From Folioceros fuciformis (Eukaryota; Anthocerotophyta; Anthocerotopsida; Anthocerotales): DNA of 56,978 nt. The notes below the pieces were generated by a model. That model worked only from the letters and a program-made list of their open reading frames with translations. It ran no database searches and was not told the DNA's origin. The stretch covers positions 497,815 through 554,792 of the forward strand of contig JBNGIO010006279.1 in NCBI GenBank assembly GCA_049999805.1, in the 5' to 3' direction. The translations under genes and the position numbers were made by a program. Below are positions 21,401 to 32,367 of the stretch, in pieces (the stretch's first letter is position 1; every line of letters begins with the position of its first letter).

Positions 21401-24400
21401 ACCACACTTGCAAGCCTCACTTCACACTGCACACTGTAGATGAGGTTGATCCCAAGATTGTCATTTCATCCGCCAAGATTTCACTTTCATGGGTGCAGTG
21501 TGTCCAATTTCCGGGGAATTTACCCCGTGATTATCTGCACCACCACAGATGAACGACGAGCTTCTCTCTCCCGCACGTCACCGATATTTCAAACAGCCCC
21601 ACATCAGAGCAGCAGTTACAAGGGCGCGTACCCCATGTACGTTACAGTTCCTCGTGCGTACATGCATAGCGCATAGCACGTTACAGCTCTCCATGCGTAC
21701 ATGCACACGCATAGCATATTGACCCTTCTCCACCAGTACGACCCCATCAAATTTGGAATTTAGTCCGAAAGGACACTCCCAGCATCCAGCAAATGGGAAT
21801 GCCACAATTCTGGTGGTTGGGTGATGGCAGCATTGATGGAGCAAGAATCCCGTGCAGCCGTTTTCCATCATCCCGGATTGAAGATCGAACAACGTAACAT
21901 ACATACCTTCAGACATACATGCTCAGGTTCCTTGGGGGAAGGAAGGCAAACACACGACTGTCGACTCTAAGACTCCAGTCCATGCGACAGGCCTCTGGTA
22001 GGTGTAGATTGTACGACTATCACACAGCTGTTATGAGGGGCATGTCCACTCTGCTTTGACTGCCTGGTGTCAAGTATTGTATGTACATACATGCAAGTGT
22101 ATGTAGCTCCACTCGGAAACTGGGACACATTTTGTAGGATTTGTAGGGACTGCTGTTGTGTCACAGTGATGAGACCTGAGGGGCGGGCTGACCTCGCCCA
22201 AATTAGAGTAGCTTCGAATGCCTTTGGTCGTGGGCTTCGAATTTATCGGCACCAATTACAGTAGCTTTTGCTTTGCCTCGGGCGGCATGCTTGCCGGGTT
22301 TGCCTCCTCGGGCTTTTGTTTCGATTAACCGGGCTGTCTCTGCCCTTACGTGATTGGGGCCGGGGAGCATGTGAAGGAAGGGGAAGGCCCATGCGTCAAA
22401 CAACCGATTGGCTGTTAGGCAGGCACTTGTTTCTCGGGATGTAGGCTCCTCCTCAACCTGCCGACCGTCTGGCTATAATCAGTTTGGAGCAACCTACCAG
22501 TCAGGAGCAGATGAGCTGCGTTGGATGGACTTTATTCCTGCCGGACGTGCCTTGGGATCGAGGCCTGTGGAGCAGTCCTTGGAGGTTTCTGCCTTGGGCG
22601 TCTGCAAGGAAGGACGACACCAAAAAGGGGCAGAGTGGGTGGGCACATCCACCTTCTTTATGACGCAGTGCCAAGGCTGGACTGCATTACAGTAATGATG
22701 CTCGCGTGGTTAGTACACAAACGGGTGATGGTGGCTAGGCTCGGGGAGGAGGAATGGACGAAGGTGGATGGATGCAGTGACCGCCTGTGACAGACACGAG
22801 CCACTGTAGTGACGTTTTGTGGACGAGCTTTTGGTTCGGAATCAGCCACATATGGCCAGAAGTGCCAGCATCTGCAGCACCCCTCGGCTGTCAACGGCGA
22901 GCATTGCGCTTATCCATGCCATAGAGTCGACCATCCAAGGATAGAATGGCCGTAAAAAACTGCATTTTTGTCCCTGCCCTTGATTGAAGCCCGAGGATTG
23001 CAGCCTCGACCAATGGGAGGCAGACCTGTATACCGGGTACCCACATGCGTCGGCTTTGTGGATTCCCATACATACGTATACATACGTCGGTGGGGATTTT
23101 GCCGCCCTGGCACATGTCAGATGTTTGGACCCAGCTGCAGCTTTGGGAGAACCCTCTGATCAAATGACACTGATCGCCATATGGACTGGCAGCCCCTGGA
23201 CCAGTTGGGGTCCAAGAAGTGATGCGTGTCAGAGCACACAAGACAGACCGTCCAGGCACACCTACTTGCTCAATTCTAGTAAACAAGGAGTTTGTGCTGT
23301 CGTCTCCAGGCTTGTAGACCTAGCGGTGCAAGCACTAAACAAGACTCCTGTCCTCTCATCTCCAGGCGTGGAGACTGTATGTTGTATGGCGTGCGTCCTC
23401 ACAGACTCAATTTTACACCAGCTCCCATGTGACTGTCAGAGCATAGCGCATGTTTCGTACAAGGTGGAAGCCGCCACGGTTTTTCCAAGATCTCGAACCC
23501 AGAGCATGTTCGAGCCGGGTGGCCTCCGAGGTGGGTCAGTCACATTAAGACGAGAAAACACCCCGGACTTGGCCATAGTGCCGTGCCTATCGCCGGTTGT
23601 CCCAGGTCCATCCCATTTCGTTTTCCATTACCTCGTTCTCGCTGCCTGAGGCGCACATGGACTCTCTCTTGTCAGGATTGCTCGAAGCCTTGGGAAGCTT
23701 CCTCCTTTGGTAGAAACTGCCCGGTCTGGCAGGATGCCCAGCTGCAGGAACCTTCCTCAATTCGGTAGAACTCCCTTGTCCCTTGTCCCTTGTCCCCCTG
23801 GATTTCTCCCAGCTTGTTGGTACATTCCCAATCAGGGTAGCTTATTCCCACAATGAATGCCGCATGTTTGTCAAATTGTGTTGATATTTGTGCTTTCACT
23901 GTCCACTACAGAAACTCACGTACTGTCTACTTTGAGGTGGTCTCTGCCCCTTCTGTCCCCTCAGCAGACGAGAATCCACCTAGCAAGGATGGCGGCGAGT
24001 TGGCAATACGTGACACCGCATCCCATAATGCTCAGAACAGCACAAGCCCTTGCAGTCAGTGGCTAAAATATCTCGAGTTGGGAGCGAGGACATCAAACTT
24101 AAGCTTGGTTCAGAGTTGGAACCAGATTTGGAGGTCTTGGACACTGTAGAGCTCGAAAAGGTTCCCACTCAAACCTGTATGGACTGGAGAAGGTGTATTT
24201 CGTACATGCAGAGAAGATAATCTAAAGATGTGCCGGCACTGCACATTGCACAATGAGGCAGCTCACGAGGTATGGAGGGCAGGATCCAGTTGTTTCTCTA
24301 GAAAGCAAGCGAACATGACATGATCAGCTGTCGTTATGCCCGTCTGCTGCAAAGCTGTATTATCCACTTGTCCAGAGCTTCCTGCCCATTGGCAAGCCCT

Positions 24401-25287
24401 TCCTCATGTAATCGGGGATTAGAGCAGTCCATGCCACAACGTCCTTTTCTGGCAGCTTGTCAAAACTTGTGCATACACGTCCGACAGGATACTGCCGCCA
24501 CAAGCAAATTTCGCTCCCATTAGTTCAATTCCACGGAGTAGTTTTTCTCGCCCTTTTGTGGAAGTCCTAGAAATCTTAGAACATTCGTGCGGGAGGCACA
24601 CAAGCGGCAGGACCTCGATTCCTTGAGGCGGAAGGTCACCACAATGCCTTCAGCGAATGTAGCTCAATCCCTTCTCGACAACGACGTAAAACGTCCAAGT
24701 CTTTTTCAAATCAAGAAGACCTCTCCGCTGGTTTGTTTACTGTTGACCCTGCCTATGTGTGTTTTTTGAAACTCACGAAGGAGGATTGTTTAACATGGGT
24801 CTCTTAGGGCTTGCCACATGGGCAGTTGTCGGATAGGCCTGCTTTCTGTGGCGAGGATAGCCAACGAGTTTGAATGCCATGGCGTGGTGAGTTAGGAGGG
24901 CCTGCTGGTGGCATGAGCACTCAAGCAGGGGTTCCCAGCTGCTATAGTTCAGCATTTCGAATAGCAGAAGCAGGCCCACGTGTTCGTTTTGCCAGGTTTC
25001 AGCCCGGCCTTGCCTTGCCACGCCATTGGCAGTGGCAGCCGTGGTGCGTGAGGGGCTCTTCCCTGTGGAGGGAGGGCATGCCCGCAATTCCTGGATGGCG
25101 GGTGGTTGTTTGCTGGAATTTCAGTGGTACTGAATTTTGTGAGAGTCCCTTGTCGGGATGGTGGAGTGGCTTGCTTTAGGCTGCAATTCAGCCTGCTGCT
25201 ACTCCTGTTGAGCCTTGATGAGCGAGCAGCAGCTGGTGTCCAGCTGGGGAGCGGGGGCGGGGCCCTTATAGCGAGGAAGTCATCTTA
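21401..25287. other. Gene-free stretch before STN8-like kinase
   Basis: No frame on either strand resembles a known protein and no repeat family was recognised. Short runs of alternating TACATG/CGTACATGCA occur around 21640-21720 and 22060-22100. The last several hundred bases are presumably the promoter of the kinase gene at 25288. Confidence 0.4.
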
Positions 25288-27351
25288 ATGGCGGAAATTT
25301 TGTCATGGAGCTCCTTAGCAGGGTTGCCGTCTTGCAGCGTGTCAGGGGACTGGCGAGGCAGACCTGCATTCACGATTCAGGCCAGGCATTGTGCGGAGCT
25401 GAGGTCCTCGGTTCTTGGAAGGTGTCTTAGGTTAGGACACGGCTCGTTGCCCGGAAATGCCGTTCCTGGAAGGAGCACAATTGTTTGCGGCCTGGTTCCG
25501 GATGGAGCTCTTGTGGCAGGCTTTGTCGCTCACAGCTCGGTTGAAATGCTCGGGCATTCTCTGCTAGGCAGTAGCGTTTTTGTTGCTGATGTTGTCGCGG
25601 ATGTGATTGGCAATCTGCGGGTGGACGGGATAGGGGAGCTGTTTCAGGACATTGGATCTGCGCAGATAGATGGTGCAGTGTCGCTGTTGCAGACTGGAAT
25701 TGTGGACTCTTTTCAGGCGTTCAATGGCTTGCCTGAGGGGGAAAGATGGCGGATTGGAGGAATTAGTGTAGGAAGCTGGGTGTACCTAACAGCTCGTCCA
25801 GGGGTTTTGAGCGGGGCCGTCGATGCGTATCTCTCTGCACCGTTGCAGAAGTTTCTGGATGGGATCCAGGGAAGAAGAAGTTGGAACCGTAGTGATTTTG
25901 TGGTCGGTGACAGACTTGGCGAGGGGTCCTTCGGCACTGTGTATGCTGGAGTGCTCCTTCCGAAAGGAGTGCGAGTGGAGGATGAACTCGGCCGCAGGGG
26001 TTCGAGGATTGAAGAACTGCCGGGGTACAAGAGTTTCCAGAAGGTTGTGCTGAAGAAGGTCAGTTAGCACCTGCTCTCAGGCCTCCTGGATGGATCATAC
26101 TAACTGGAGCTTAGGCATTGCGGATATCGCACATGGACATGTCTGTGTATAGCATTTCCACAGGTTTCGTGAACTCCCGTCGTCCAGTCATGACCGTTGA
26201 CGACTGTGAATGGTTGATGTCCAGGTGAAAGTTGGAGTGGTTGGAGCAGAGGAATGTGGCGAAATGGAAGAATGGTTTAACAACCGAATGCGACGAGCAG
26301 CTCCAGATGCATGTGCAACTTTTCTGGGAAGTTTTGTGGCTGATTCTACCCGTGGCCAGTTTACTCAAGGAGGGAAATGGCTGGTATGGAAGTTCGAGGT
26401 ATGTGCTGGCGTTTTTCACAGTTGTGGTGCCAACGAGCTATCTGAAGCTTTAGCTGAGCTTGGATGAGCAACGCTGACTCTTATTTGACGATAGGGAGAT
26501 TCAAATCTGGGGGAATTCATGCAACTTCGCGACTTTCCTCAGAATTTGGGGGAGGCAGTGTTTGGCAGAAACCTGAAGGAGGAGGACCCATTGAAACGAG
26601 ATGCCTTAATTATTAAGAAGATCTTCCGTCAAATTATCATCTCTCTGAAGCAGATGCATGACACAGGCATCGTGCACAGGGATGTGAAACCATCGAATGT
26701 GGTGGTGACCAACAGAGGCAAGCTCAAGTTCATAGACTTCGGAGCAGCCACTGATCTTCGTGTTGGCAAGAACTATATCCCAGACCGCGGGATGCTAGAC
26801 CCAGACTACTGCCCACCAGAACTTTTTGTCCTACCTGAACAGACACCCAAGCCTCCGCCTGCGCCAGTTGCTGCGCTTTTCTCGCCCTTCGTCTGGCAGG
26901 TATGTACGTGTTTCCGGCTGCTACTAATGTCGACTTCGAAGGCGATAACTTTGCTTTAGCTTCACTTTAGTCCGTTGACCAAGGACATGCATGTTCTTGA
27001 CAGATAAACAGCCCCGATCTATTCGACCTCTATTCTGCAGGCATCATCCTACTGTTAATGGCATCTCCAAACCTACGGTCCTCCTCCAGCCTCCAGGTCA
27101 TGAAAAAGGAGCTGGAAGCTGTAGACTACGACTTGCAGGTATGGAGGCGAACCACAAAGCTTCGGCCCAACTTACAAATCCTGGATCTGGATGGAGGTCA
27201 AGGCTGGGACCTAGCCACAAAGTTGATATGTAAACGAGGCATTTTTAGACGGGGAAGGCTCTCTGCTGCCTCAGCATTAAGGCACCCCTACTTCCTGCTT
27301 GGCCGAGATCAAGCAGTATCTATCCTGTCAAAGTTCACCTGGGCTCGATAG
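25288..27351 (+). CDS. STN8: Thylakoid serine/threonine kinase, STN8-like
   Basis: Four exons, 25288-26058, 26225-26398, 26495-26899 and 27004-27351, all phase 0, give 565 residues. The N-terminal third is a likely transit peptide and lumenal/membrane part ending in the family segment YLTARPGVLSGAVDAYLSAP. The kinase domain has the glycine loop GEGSFGTVY, VVLKKV, the catalytic loop HRDVKPSN, DFGAA, and the family-specific blocks NYIPDRGMLDPDYCPPELF and GRLSAASALRHPYFLLG. All catalytic residues are present. STN8 phosphorylates photosystem II core proteins in the thylakoid; STN7 is the LHCII kinase and has a different C-terminus. The start Met is the first in frame; no upstream exon was sought with certainty. 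Its 3' end lies in the segmental duplication. Confidence 0.88.
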
Positions 27352-28565
27352 GCTAGCTCCTCAAGGTTCTGTTGGAGCTCACTCCATTCATTCACACGTC
27401 TGTATTGGGCGCAATATTTCTTACGCATCAGGGTCTCCACAGCTGCTGTACATAACAGAGTCCCAACTTCATACAAGTTACGTTTTTTCGTCGACTCGGC
27501 CCCTGACGCTCATCTAAGGGGGCTCTCGTATAAGAACCTCCCAAGTGAACCTAAGAAACGCAACACAGAGGGTTTCTACATTGCTGGAGCTGGCAGTTGA
27601 CTCCCCTCCCCACCTTCCAGCTCCTCCTCTTCAGGCTCTTGACTGGCGTACGAATACAGGGACTTGAGCGCGTACCCGATTCCAAAGGAGAGTACTGTGA
27701 TACCAGCAACTGCTGCTACGATTCCATGCCGAACCTGGTTGCTGGTTGCGTTTTCCAACTCCCCGGTGCTACAGTACAGGGCAAAGCTCTCACAGTTCCT
27801 GGCAAATAGATCATAATGCCCAAATCCGTTGCTCTGCAGCAGACTGTACGCCCTTCCAACAATCCTCTTCGACTCATCCGCTTTGAACGATGTGCAGGTT
27901 CCTGGAGCAAAACAGGAACATGTCACAAAAACAGTACAGCCACACTCTCCCCATGCCAGCCACAACCAGCACCAGCCATCGCCAAACACATACATACTCC
28001 TCACCTCCACGCCTCACAAACTGGTACTCAAGACCGCCCACATTGTACTGGTACCGACGCAGCGTAGCACCCTGCAAAAAGCAGGCTAAGCAGGTCTTGG
28101 ACACTCCCGAAGGTCGACTGTCTTTGTTGAAGTTGCACTGTACCTTCTGCGGGCACTTTGCAAAACCCTTGCCGTTCTTGAACCCACCAAGAAAATGGAT
28201 CACCCAGCGCACGCCGTCCTCGCTTCTCCCGACGTAAATTCCTGCCACACGCACATTTGCCACCTTCCGTAAGCCATGAGCGCAAGCTTGTGCGAAAACT
28301 CGTGTGGCACACAAGCAAGCTTGCATCTGCCTCACCCTGGTGGGAGTACACAAATGCGCTGCGCCAGGCGTAGATGTGATCGCCTTCCACCAATTGAGAC
28401 TCGGAGATGGCGTGACTCAAGCCGGCATCCATGTTGCTCCTGATTCACAGCAACGCCGAACCCCTCCTCCTCCTTGCGTGGAGCATCTAGTCCAAACAGC
28501 CGCTTCGCGTGGCTTTGAAGGCAGCTGTCGGCCCGCTCAAGCCTGTGAACAGACGTGTGCACAGT
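27290..28565. repeat. Segmental duplication, copy 1
   Basis: This block holds the last codons and 3' UTR of the STN8-like gene plus the whole first LRAT/NC-domain gene and its upstream sequence. It reappears, diverged, at about 29948-31270 in the same orientation. Shared stretches include GCGCAATATTTCTTACGCAT in the STN8 3' UTR and TCCTTGCGTGGAGCAT upstream of the LRAT gene. Confidence 0.85.
27576..28432 (-). CDS. LRAT/NC-domain protein (LEAD-SENSITIVE 1-like), copy A
   Basis: Three exons, 28432-28336, 28241-28005 and 27901-27576, give 219 residues. The fold markers are GDHIYAWR with the catalytic-type His, YVGRSEDGVRWVIHF, and the NC box RNCESFALYC, where the Cys would be the acyl-transfer nucleophile. 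Between them is a Cys-rich KTCLACFLQG block usual in the plant proteins. After the domain comes a hydrophobic segment (VAAVAGITVLSFGIGYALK) and an acidic tail. Animal relatives are phospholipid acyltransferases; the plant proteins are poorly characterised and carry the RefSeq-style name LEAD-SENSITIVE 1-like. It converges with STN8, with only 224 bp between the two stop codons. Confidence 0.85.
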
Positions 28566-29169
28566 GTAACACGCTCCTCCTAGTGTCGGGACGTGTGCTG
28601 TTCCGAGTGTGGGGACTGGACTACTTGCCTGCGTGTGACCGCGAATGCAGTGTGATTCACCTTCAATTTCCAATTTTAATTTCCACTGGAAAATACGTAC
28701 GTACATACTGTCCTGTACAACCCTATACAAGAGGGCCACGAATTTATCCCCCTTGCCATACCGCTTTCCAATGGAGGTTAGCGATTTATTCCCTTGTCAT
28801 CCAGTATAGAGACATGCATATATAGAACTGATGGCCCCTATTTTAATCGAGACATGCATATATGTATGTGGATAATAAATATATAATATTCTAGTGATAA
28901 ATAACACGATTTTGTTTGCAATCTGGTGCGGTTCCTTCCAAAGACATCCCACCAGTCTTTGTTGCTTGCAGTTAGATATTTCTGAATAGGATGTTTTAGT
29001 GCTTTCCGGATCTATATCAAGTTCTAGTGCTTTCCCGATCTATGCCAATCCATTCACAAGGTTTGAGTTTGGTGTCACAAGGTTTAGGTTTGGTGTCTAG
29101 CTCTGAAATTGTAGTCCGCATTGTGGTGCTCCTCCGATCGCAGCGTATGGAATCCTATGTAAAAAATTT
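28566..29169. other. Spacer between the two duplication copies, left part
   Basis: AT-rich, with repeated ATGCATATA motifs near 28814-28865. No gene was recognised. Confidence 0.4.
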
Positions 29170-29730
29170 AAGACCTCAAATGGTTCCCAATGAGGAGATG
29201 TAGAAAGTTGTTTCCCACTTACAATTTCCTCCAATGTGTTCAAATGGTTCCCAATGAGGAGATGTAGAAAGTTGTTTCCCACTTATAATGTCCTCCAATG
29301 TGTTCAAATGGTTCCCAATGAGGAGATGTAGAAAGTTGTTTCCCNNNNNNNNNNNNNNNNNNNNNNNNNNNNNNNNNNNNNNNNNNNNNNNNNNNNNNNN
29401 NNNNNNNNNNNNNNNNNNNNNNNNNNNNNNNNNNNNNNNNNNNNATGTGTTCAAATGGTTCCCAATGAGGAGATGTAGAAAGTTGTTTCCCCTTACAATT
29501 TCCTCCAATGTGTTCAAATGGTTCCCAATGAAGAGATGTAGAAAGTTGTTTCCCACTTACAATTTCCTCCAATGTGTTCAAATGGTTCCCAATGAGGAGA
29601 TGTAGAAAGTTGTTTCCCACTTACAACGATTACCATATTTCCTCCAATTCAAATGGTTCCCAATGATGAGATATAGAAAGTTGTTTCCCACTTACAACGA
29701 TTACCATATTTCCTCCAATGTGTTCCTCTC
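29170..29730. repeat. 64-bp minisatellite
   Basis: The unit starts CAAATGGTTCCCAATGAGGA and has a 64-bp period (starts at 29177, 29241, 29305, then 29452, 29515, 29579 and 29650). One unit is 63 bp, and the last two units carry an inserted ACGATTACCATAT. The array is interrupted by an assembly gap, so the copy number is unknown. The continuous minus-strand open frames through it are a consequence of the repeat, not a gene. Confidence 0.9.
29345..29444. other. Assembly gap, 100 N
   Basis: Exactly 100 undetermined bases inside the 64-bp minisatellite. The round number suggests a placeholder of unknown true length, as expected when a tandem array collapses in assembly. Confidence 0.99.
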
Positions 29731-29947
29731 ACGTTTCTTTGAATTGATGTTGATAACTATGATTATGCAAGCCACCCATTGTTGCCACCTATTGTTGTGA
29801 CATTTGTTCCTTCCCCATCCCACTAGACATAACTTCTGAATCCGCAAGGAACTTAGAGAAGCTCTAGAACATTTGATCTGCTACATCATGCGTGTGCCCC
29901 ACTATTAGAAAACCAAGAGCAAGAGCAGCCAGGTCAATTGTTCATGT

Positions 29948-30010
29948 GCGTACTTGCTGCTTGGCCTAGATGAAGCAGTATTAATACTATCAAAGTTCCC
30001 TGGGCCCGAT
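29948..30010 (+). pseudogene. Duplicated fragment of the STN8-like 3' end
   Basis: Translated in the plus direction it reads YLLLGLDEAVLILSKFPG, clearly the counterpart of YFLLGRDQAVSILSKFTW at the end of the STN8-like kinase. Only about the last 17 codons and the 3' UTR are present, with no promoter or kinase domain, so it is a passenger of the duplication. Confidence 0.8.
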
Positions 30011-30164
30011 AAGCTAGGTCACTCAAGGCTCTGTCTGAGCACACTCCATCCATTCTCACGTCTATATTCAGCGCAATATTTCTTACGCATCAGGGCCTTC
30101 GCAGCTGCTGCACATAACGGAGTCCCCAAATTCACGCACGCTACGTTTTTTCATAAGCTGAGGC

Positions 30165-30407
30165 TGTCAAGCCGAGGCTGCTATTAGTTTCGCAGCATCC
30201 ACCGTCGGAAGCTAGTACGCACTCAAGTCCCCGTATTCGTTCGCCAGTCGAGAGCCTGAGGAGGAGGAGCAGGAAGGTCGTGACGGAGGGGAGCCAATTG
30301 CAAGCTCCAGCTATCGATAAACGCTGTAAGATGCTTTTCCTAGGTTCACATGGGAGGGAGGTTCTCATATGAGAGTCCCCTTAAATAAGCGTGAGGGGTC
30401 GGTGAAT
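30165..30407. other. Inverted block within duplication copy 2
   Basis: The sequence matches the reverse complement of about 27495-27728. For example GTATTCG..CGCCAGTC..AGAGCCTGA here corresponds to the opposite strand of copy 1 around 27640-27660. The block carries what was the C-terminal hydrophobic segment, stop codon and 3' UTR of the LRAT gene, now on the wrong strand. Breakpoints were judged by eye to within about 10 to 20 bp. Confidence 0.75.
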
Positions 30408-31106
30408 CTGGTTGCTGGTTGCGAGTTCCTGGTTCTCGAGGGTACAGTACAGGGCAAAGGTCTCACAGTTCCGGTGAAGTAGATCATATGGCCCGAAGTT
30501 GTTGCTCTTCAGCAGAATGTACGCCCTTTCAACAACCTTCCTCCGGTCCTCCGCTTCCAACGGTGTGCAGGTTCCTGGAGCAAAACAGGAACATGTCCCA
30601 ATATTTAGAACAGTCACGCACTCCCCATGCCTGCCACAACCAGCACCAGCCATCGCCAAACGCGTACATACTCCTCACCTCCACGCTTCAGAATCCGGTA
30701 CACAAGATCGCTCGTATTGTACTGGTACCGACGCATCGCACCACCGTTCAGAAAGCAGGCCAAGCAGGTCTTGGTTACCCCCGAAAGTCGACAGTCCAAG
30801 TTAAATTTGCACTGTTTCTTCTGCGGGCAGTTTGCATAACCCTTGTCGCTCTTGAACTCAGCAACAAAATGGATCACCTGACGCACGCTATTCTCGTCTC
30901 TGCCTACGTAAATTCCTGCAAGACGCACATTTGCCACCTTGCGTACGCCATGAGCGCAAGCAAGTGCGAAAAAGAGTGTGGCATACCAGCAAGCTCGCAT
31001 CTGCCTGACCGTGGTGGGAGTACACGTATGCGCTGCGCCAGACGTAGATGTGATCGCCTTCCAGCAATTCAGACTCGGAGATGGCGTGACTGAAGCTGGA
31101 ACCCAT
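30381..31106 (-). CDS. LRAT/NC-domain protein, copy B, truncated C-terminus
   Basis: Three exons, 31106-31010, 30915-30679 and 30574-30381, give 175 residues. The first two exons have exactly the lengths of copy A (97 and 237 nt). GDHIYVWR, YVGRDENSVRQVIHF, KTCLACFLNG and RNCETFALYC are all kept, so the catalytic fold looks intact. After ATSNQIH the frame enters the inverted block and ends in RPLTLI, losing the hydrophobic segment and acidic tail of copy A. It may be a soluble active paralogue or a gene on the way to loss. The start at 31106 was chosen to match copy A; an upstream in-frame Met at 31331 would add an implausible Arg-rich stretch encoded by repeats. Confidence 0.75.
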
Positions 31107-31140
31107 GGTGCTCCGAATTCTACCCCTTCCTTGCGTGGAG

Positions 31141-31250
31141 CATCCAGCTTTGTAGTGGCATGGAGTGGCTTTGAAGGCACGCCGTCGGCCCGATCCACGC
31201 GCATCCAGCTTTGTAGTGGCTTTGAAGGCACGCCGTCGGCCCGATCGAGC
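31141..31250. repeat. Direct duplication upstream of LRAT copy B
   Basis: CATCCAGCTTTGTAGTGG..CTTTGAAGGCACGCCGTCGG occurs at 31141-31200 and again at 31202-31250; the first unit has an extra ten bases. It lies in the leader of copy B and has no double in copy A. Confidence 0.8.
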
Positions 31251-31324
31251 GTGTGGACAGACGCGTGCATCAATCGTGGGCCTATCTCCTGCGGAATGCA
31301 TTGAAGGGATCGTATCATCGTATG

Positions 31325-31530
31325 GTGACACTATATCAATCTGGATGATTTGGCTGCATGCTTGATTGCATTGTAAAGGGTGACGCTATATCAATCTGGA
31401 TGATTTGGCTGCATGCTTGATTGTATTGTAAAGGATATATCTTGTCTTGTCAATCTGGATAATTTAGCTGCTTGCTTGCTTGATTGCATTGTAAAGGACT
31501 TATTTTGTCTTGTCAATCTCCTTAGCTGAA
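31325..31530. repeat. 55-bp tandem repeat array
   Basis: GTGAC(A/G)CTATATCAATCTGG starts units at 31325 and 31380 that are almost identical over 55 bp. A third, longer unit (about 31435-31497) and a degenerate fourth keep CAATCTGGATAATTTAGCTG and ATTGCATTGTAAAGGA. Confidence 0.8.
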
Positions 31531-32367
31531 CATTCGTTACCAAGCACATTTGCAAGTACTTGTAAAAGGCTGATGACAAATCATTTGTATAAACGATAAT
31601 ATACATACGTATAGCTAAGGAGTAGCAAACCCTCTGGTCGGGAGAGGGCGCTTGAAAAAACCGACGACATCTCTTTGAAGTAGCTCCTGGCAGGTAAAGA
31701 ACGGACGTAACTTAAAGCGATGGGCTCGCTTTGCAGCTCCTTTACGGCTGTAAAGGAATGCCTGTCTATCAGCCCTTAGCTGTTCCACAGAGGCTGGAGA
31801 ACACGACATTCTTCAGTCCTCCCAGGCTTGTATGGAGCCGAGATTAGGCCCCGACGTAGTCCATACAAAATGTTCCTGTAGTAAAATCGTCTTTCCTTGT
31901 TTGCACAACATCGAACCTATTCTTCTATTGGACTAGTCGACAATAGCCACACAATGCCAGAGGATTCCTACTAAGTTGGCCGACGATGACATAACGAGTC
32001 ATACGGACCACAGTTAGGCAGAGAGCCCGAGGCTGCTTCCTCTTATTGACCACTGTCACCAGGCTTCAAGAAGACAAAACGAACGAGTTTGGGACAGTCG
32101 TTGAGGAACAGCACATGGGTAGTTGCAAGTGAGTGATCCAACTTAACTCGGCTCAAGAAAGCCATGGCGTGAACATTTAACATATGAGGCTAGGCCAGAG
32201 CAAGTATGGAAGAAGATTCGTCCTCAACTCAACAGTGTTGCCCAGGAACAAGAACTGAACAACAGAGTACCTGCTTAGTTGACGGCGAGCTACAGACAGA
32301 GAAACTACGATAAGCAGCAGGAAGAGGAAAAAACTTGTGACATTTGTTCCCCAGCGTTGCAGTGTCC
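31531..32367. other. Intergenic, no feature seen
   Basis: Region 3' of the thiolase gene. Short open frames on the minus strand (64 codons at 31809-31615 and 32371-32177) have no recognised similarity. Confidence 0.4.

Larger units (their letters stand above)
29948..31270. repeat. Segmental duplication, copy 2 (with internal inversion)
   Basis: Diverged copy of 27290-28565 in the same direction, except that about 30165-30407 is inverted relative to copy 1. The outer parts match collinearly (STN8 tail and 3' UTR on the left, LRAT gene and upstream on the right). Confidence 0.8.

Noticed and set aside
22984-23649. Plus-strand open frame of 221 codons
   Set aside because: No family resemblance, no coding-like residue pattern, and no fitting neighbouring exon.
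29176-29620. Overlapping minus-strand open frames of 126 codons with GNNFLHLLIGNHLNT repeats
   Set aside because: They are the translation of the 64-bp minisatellite including the N gap, open only because the unit lacks stops in some frames.
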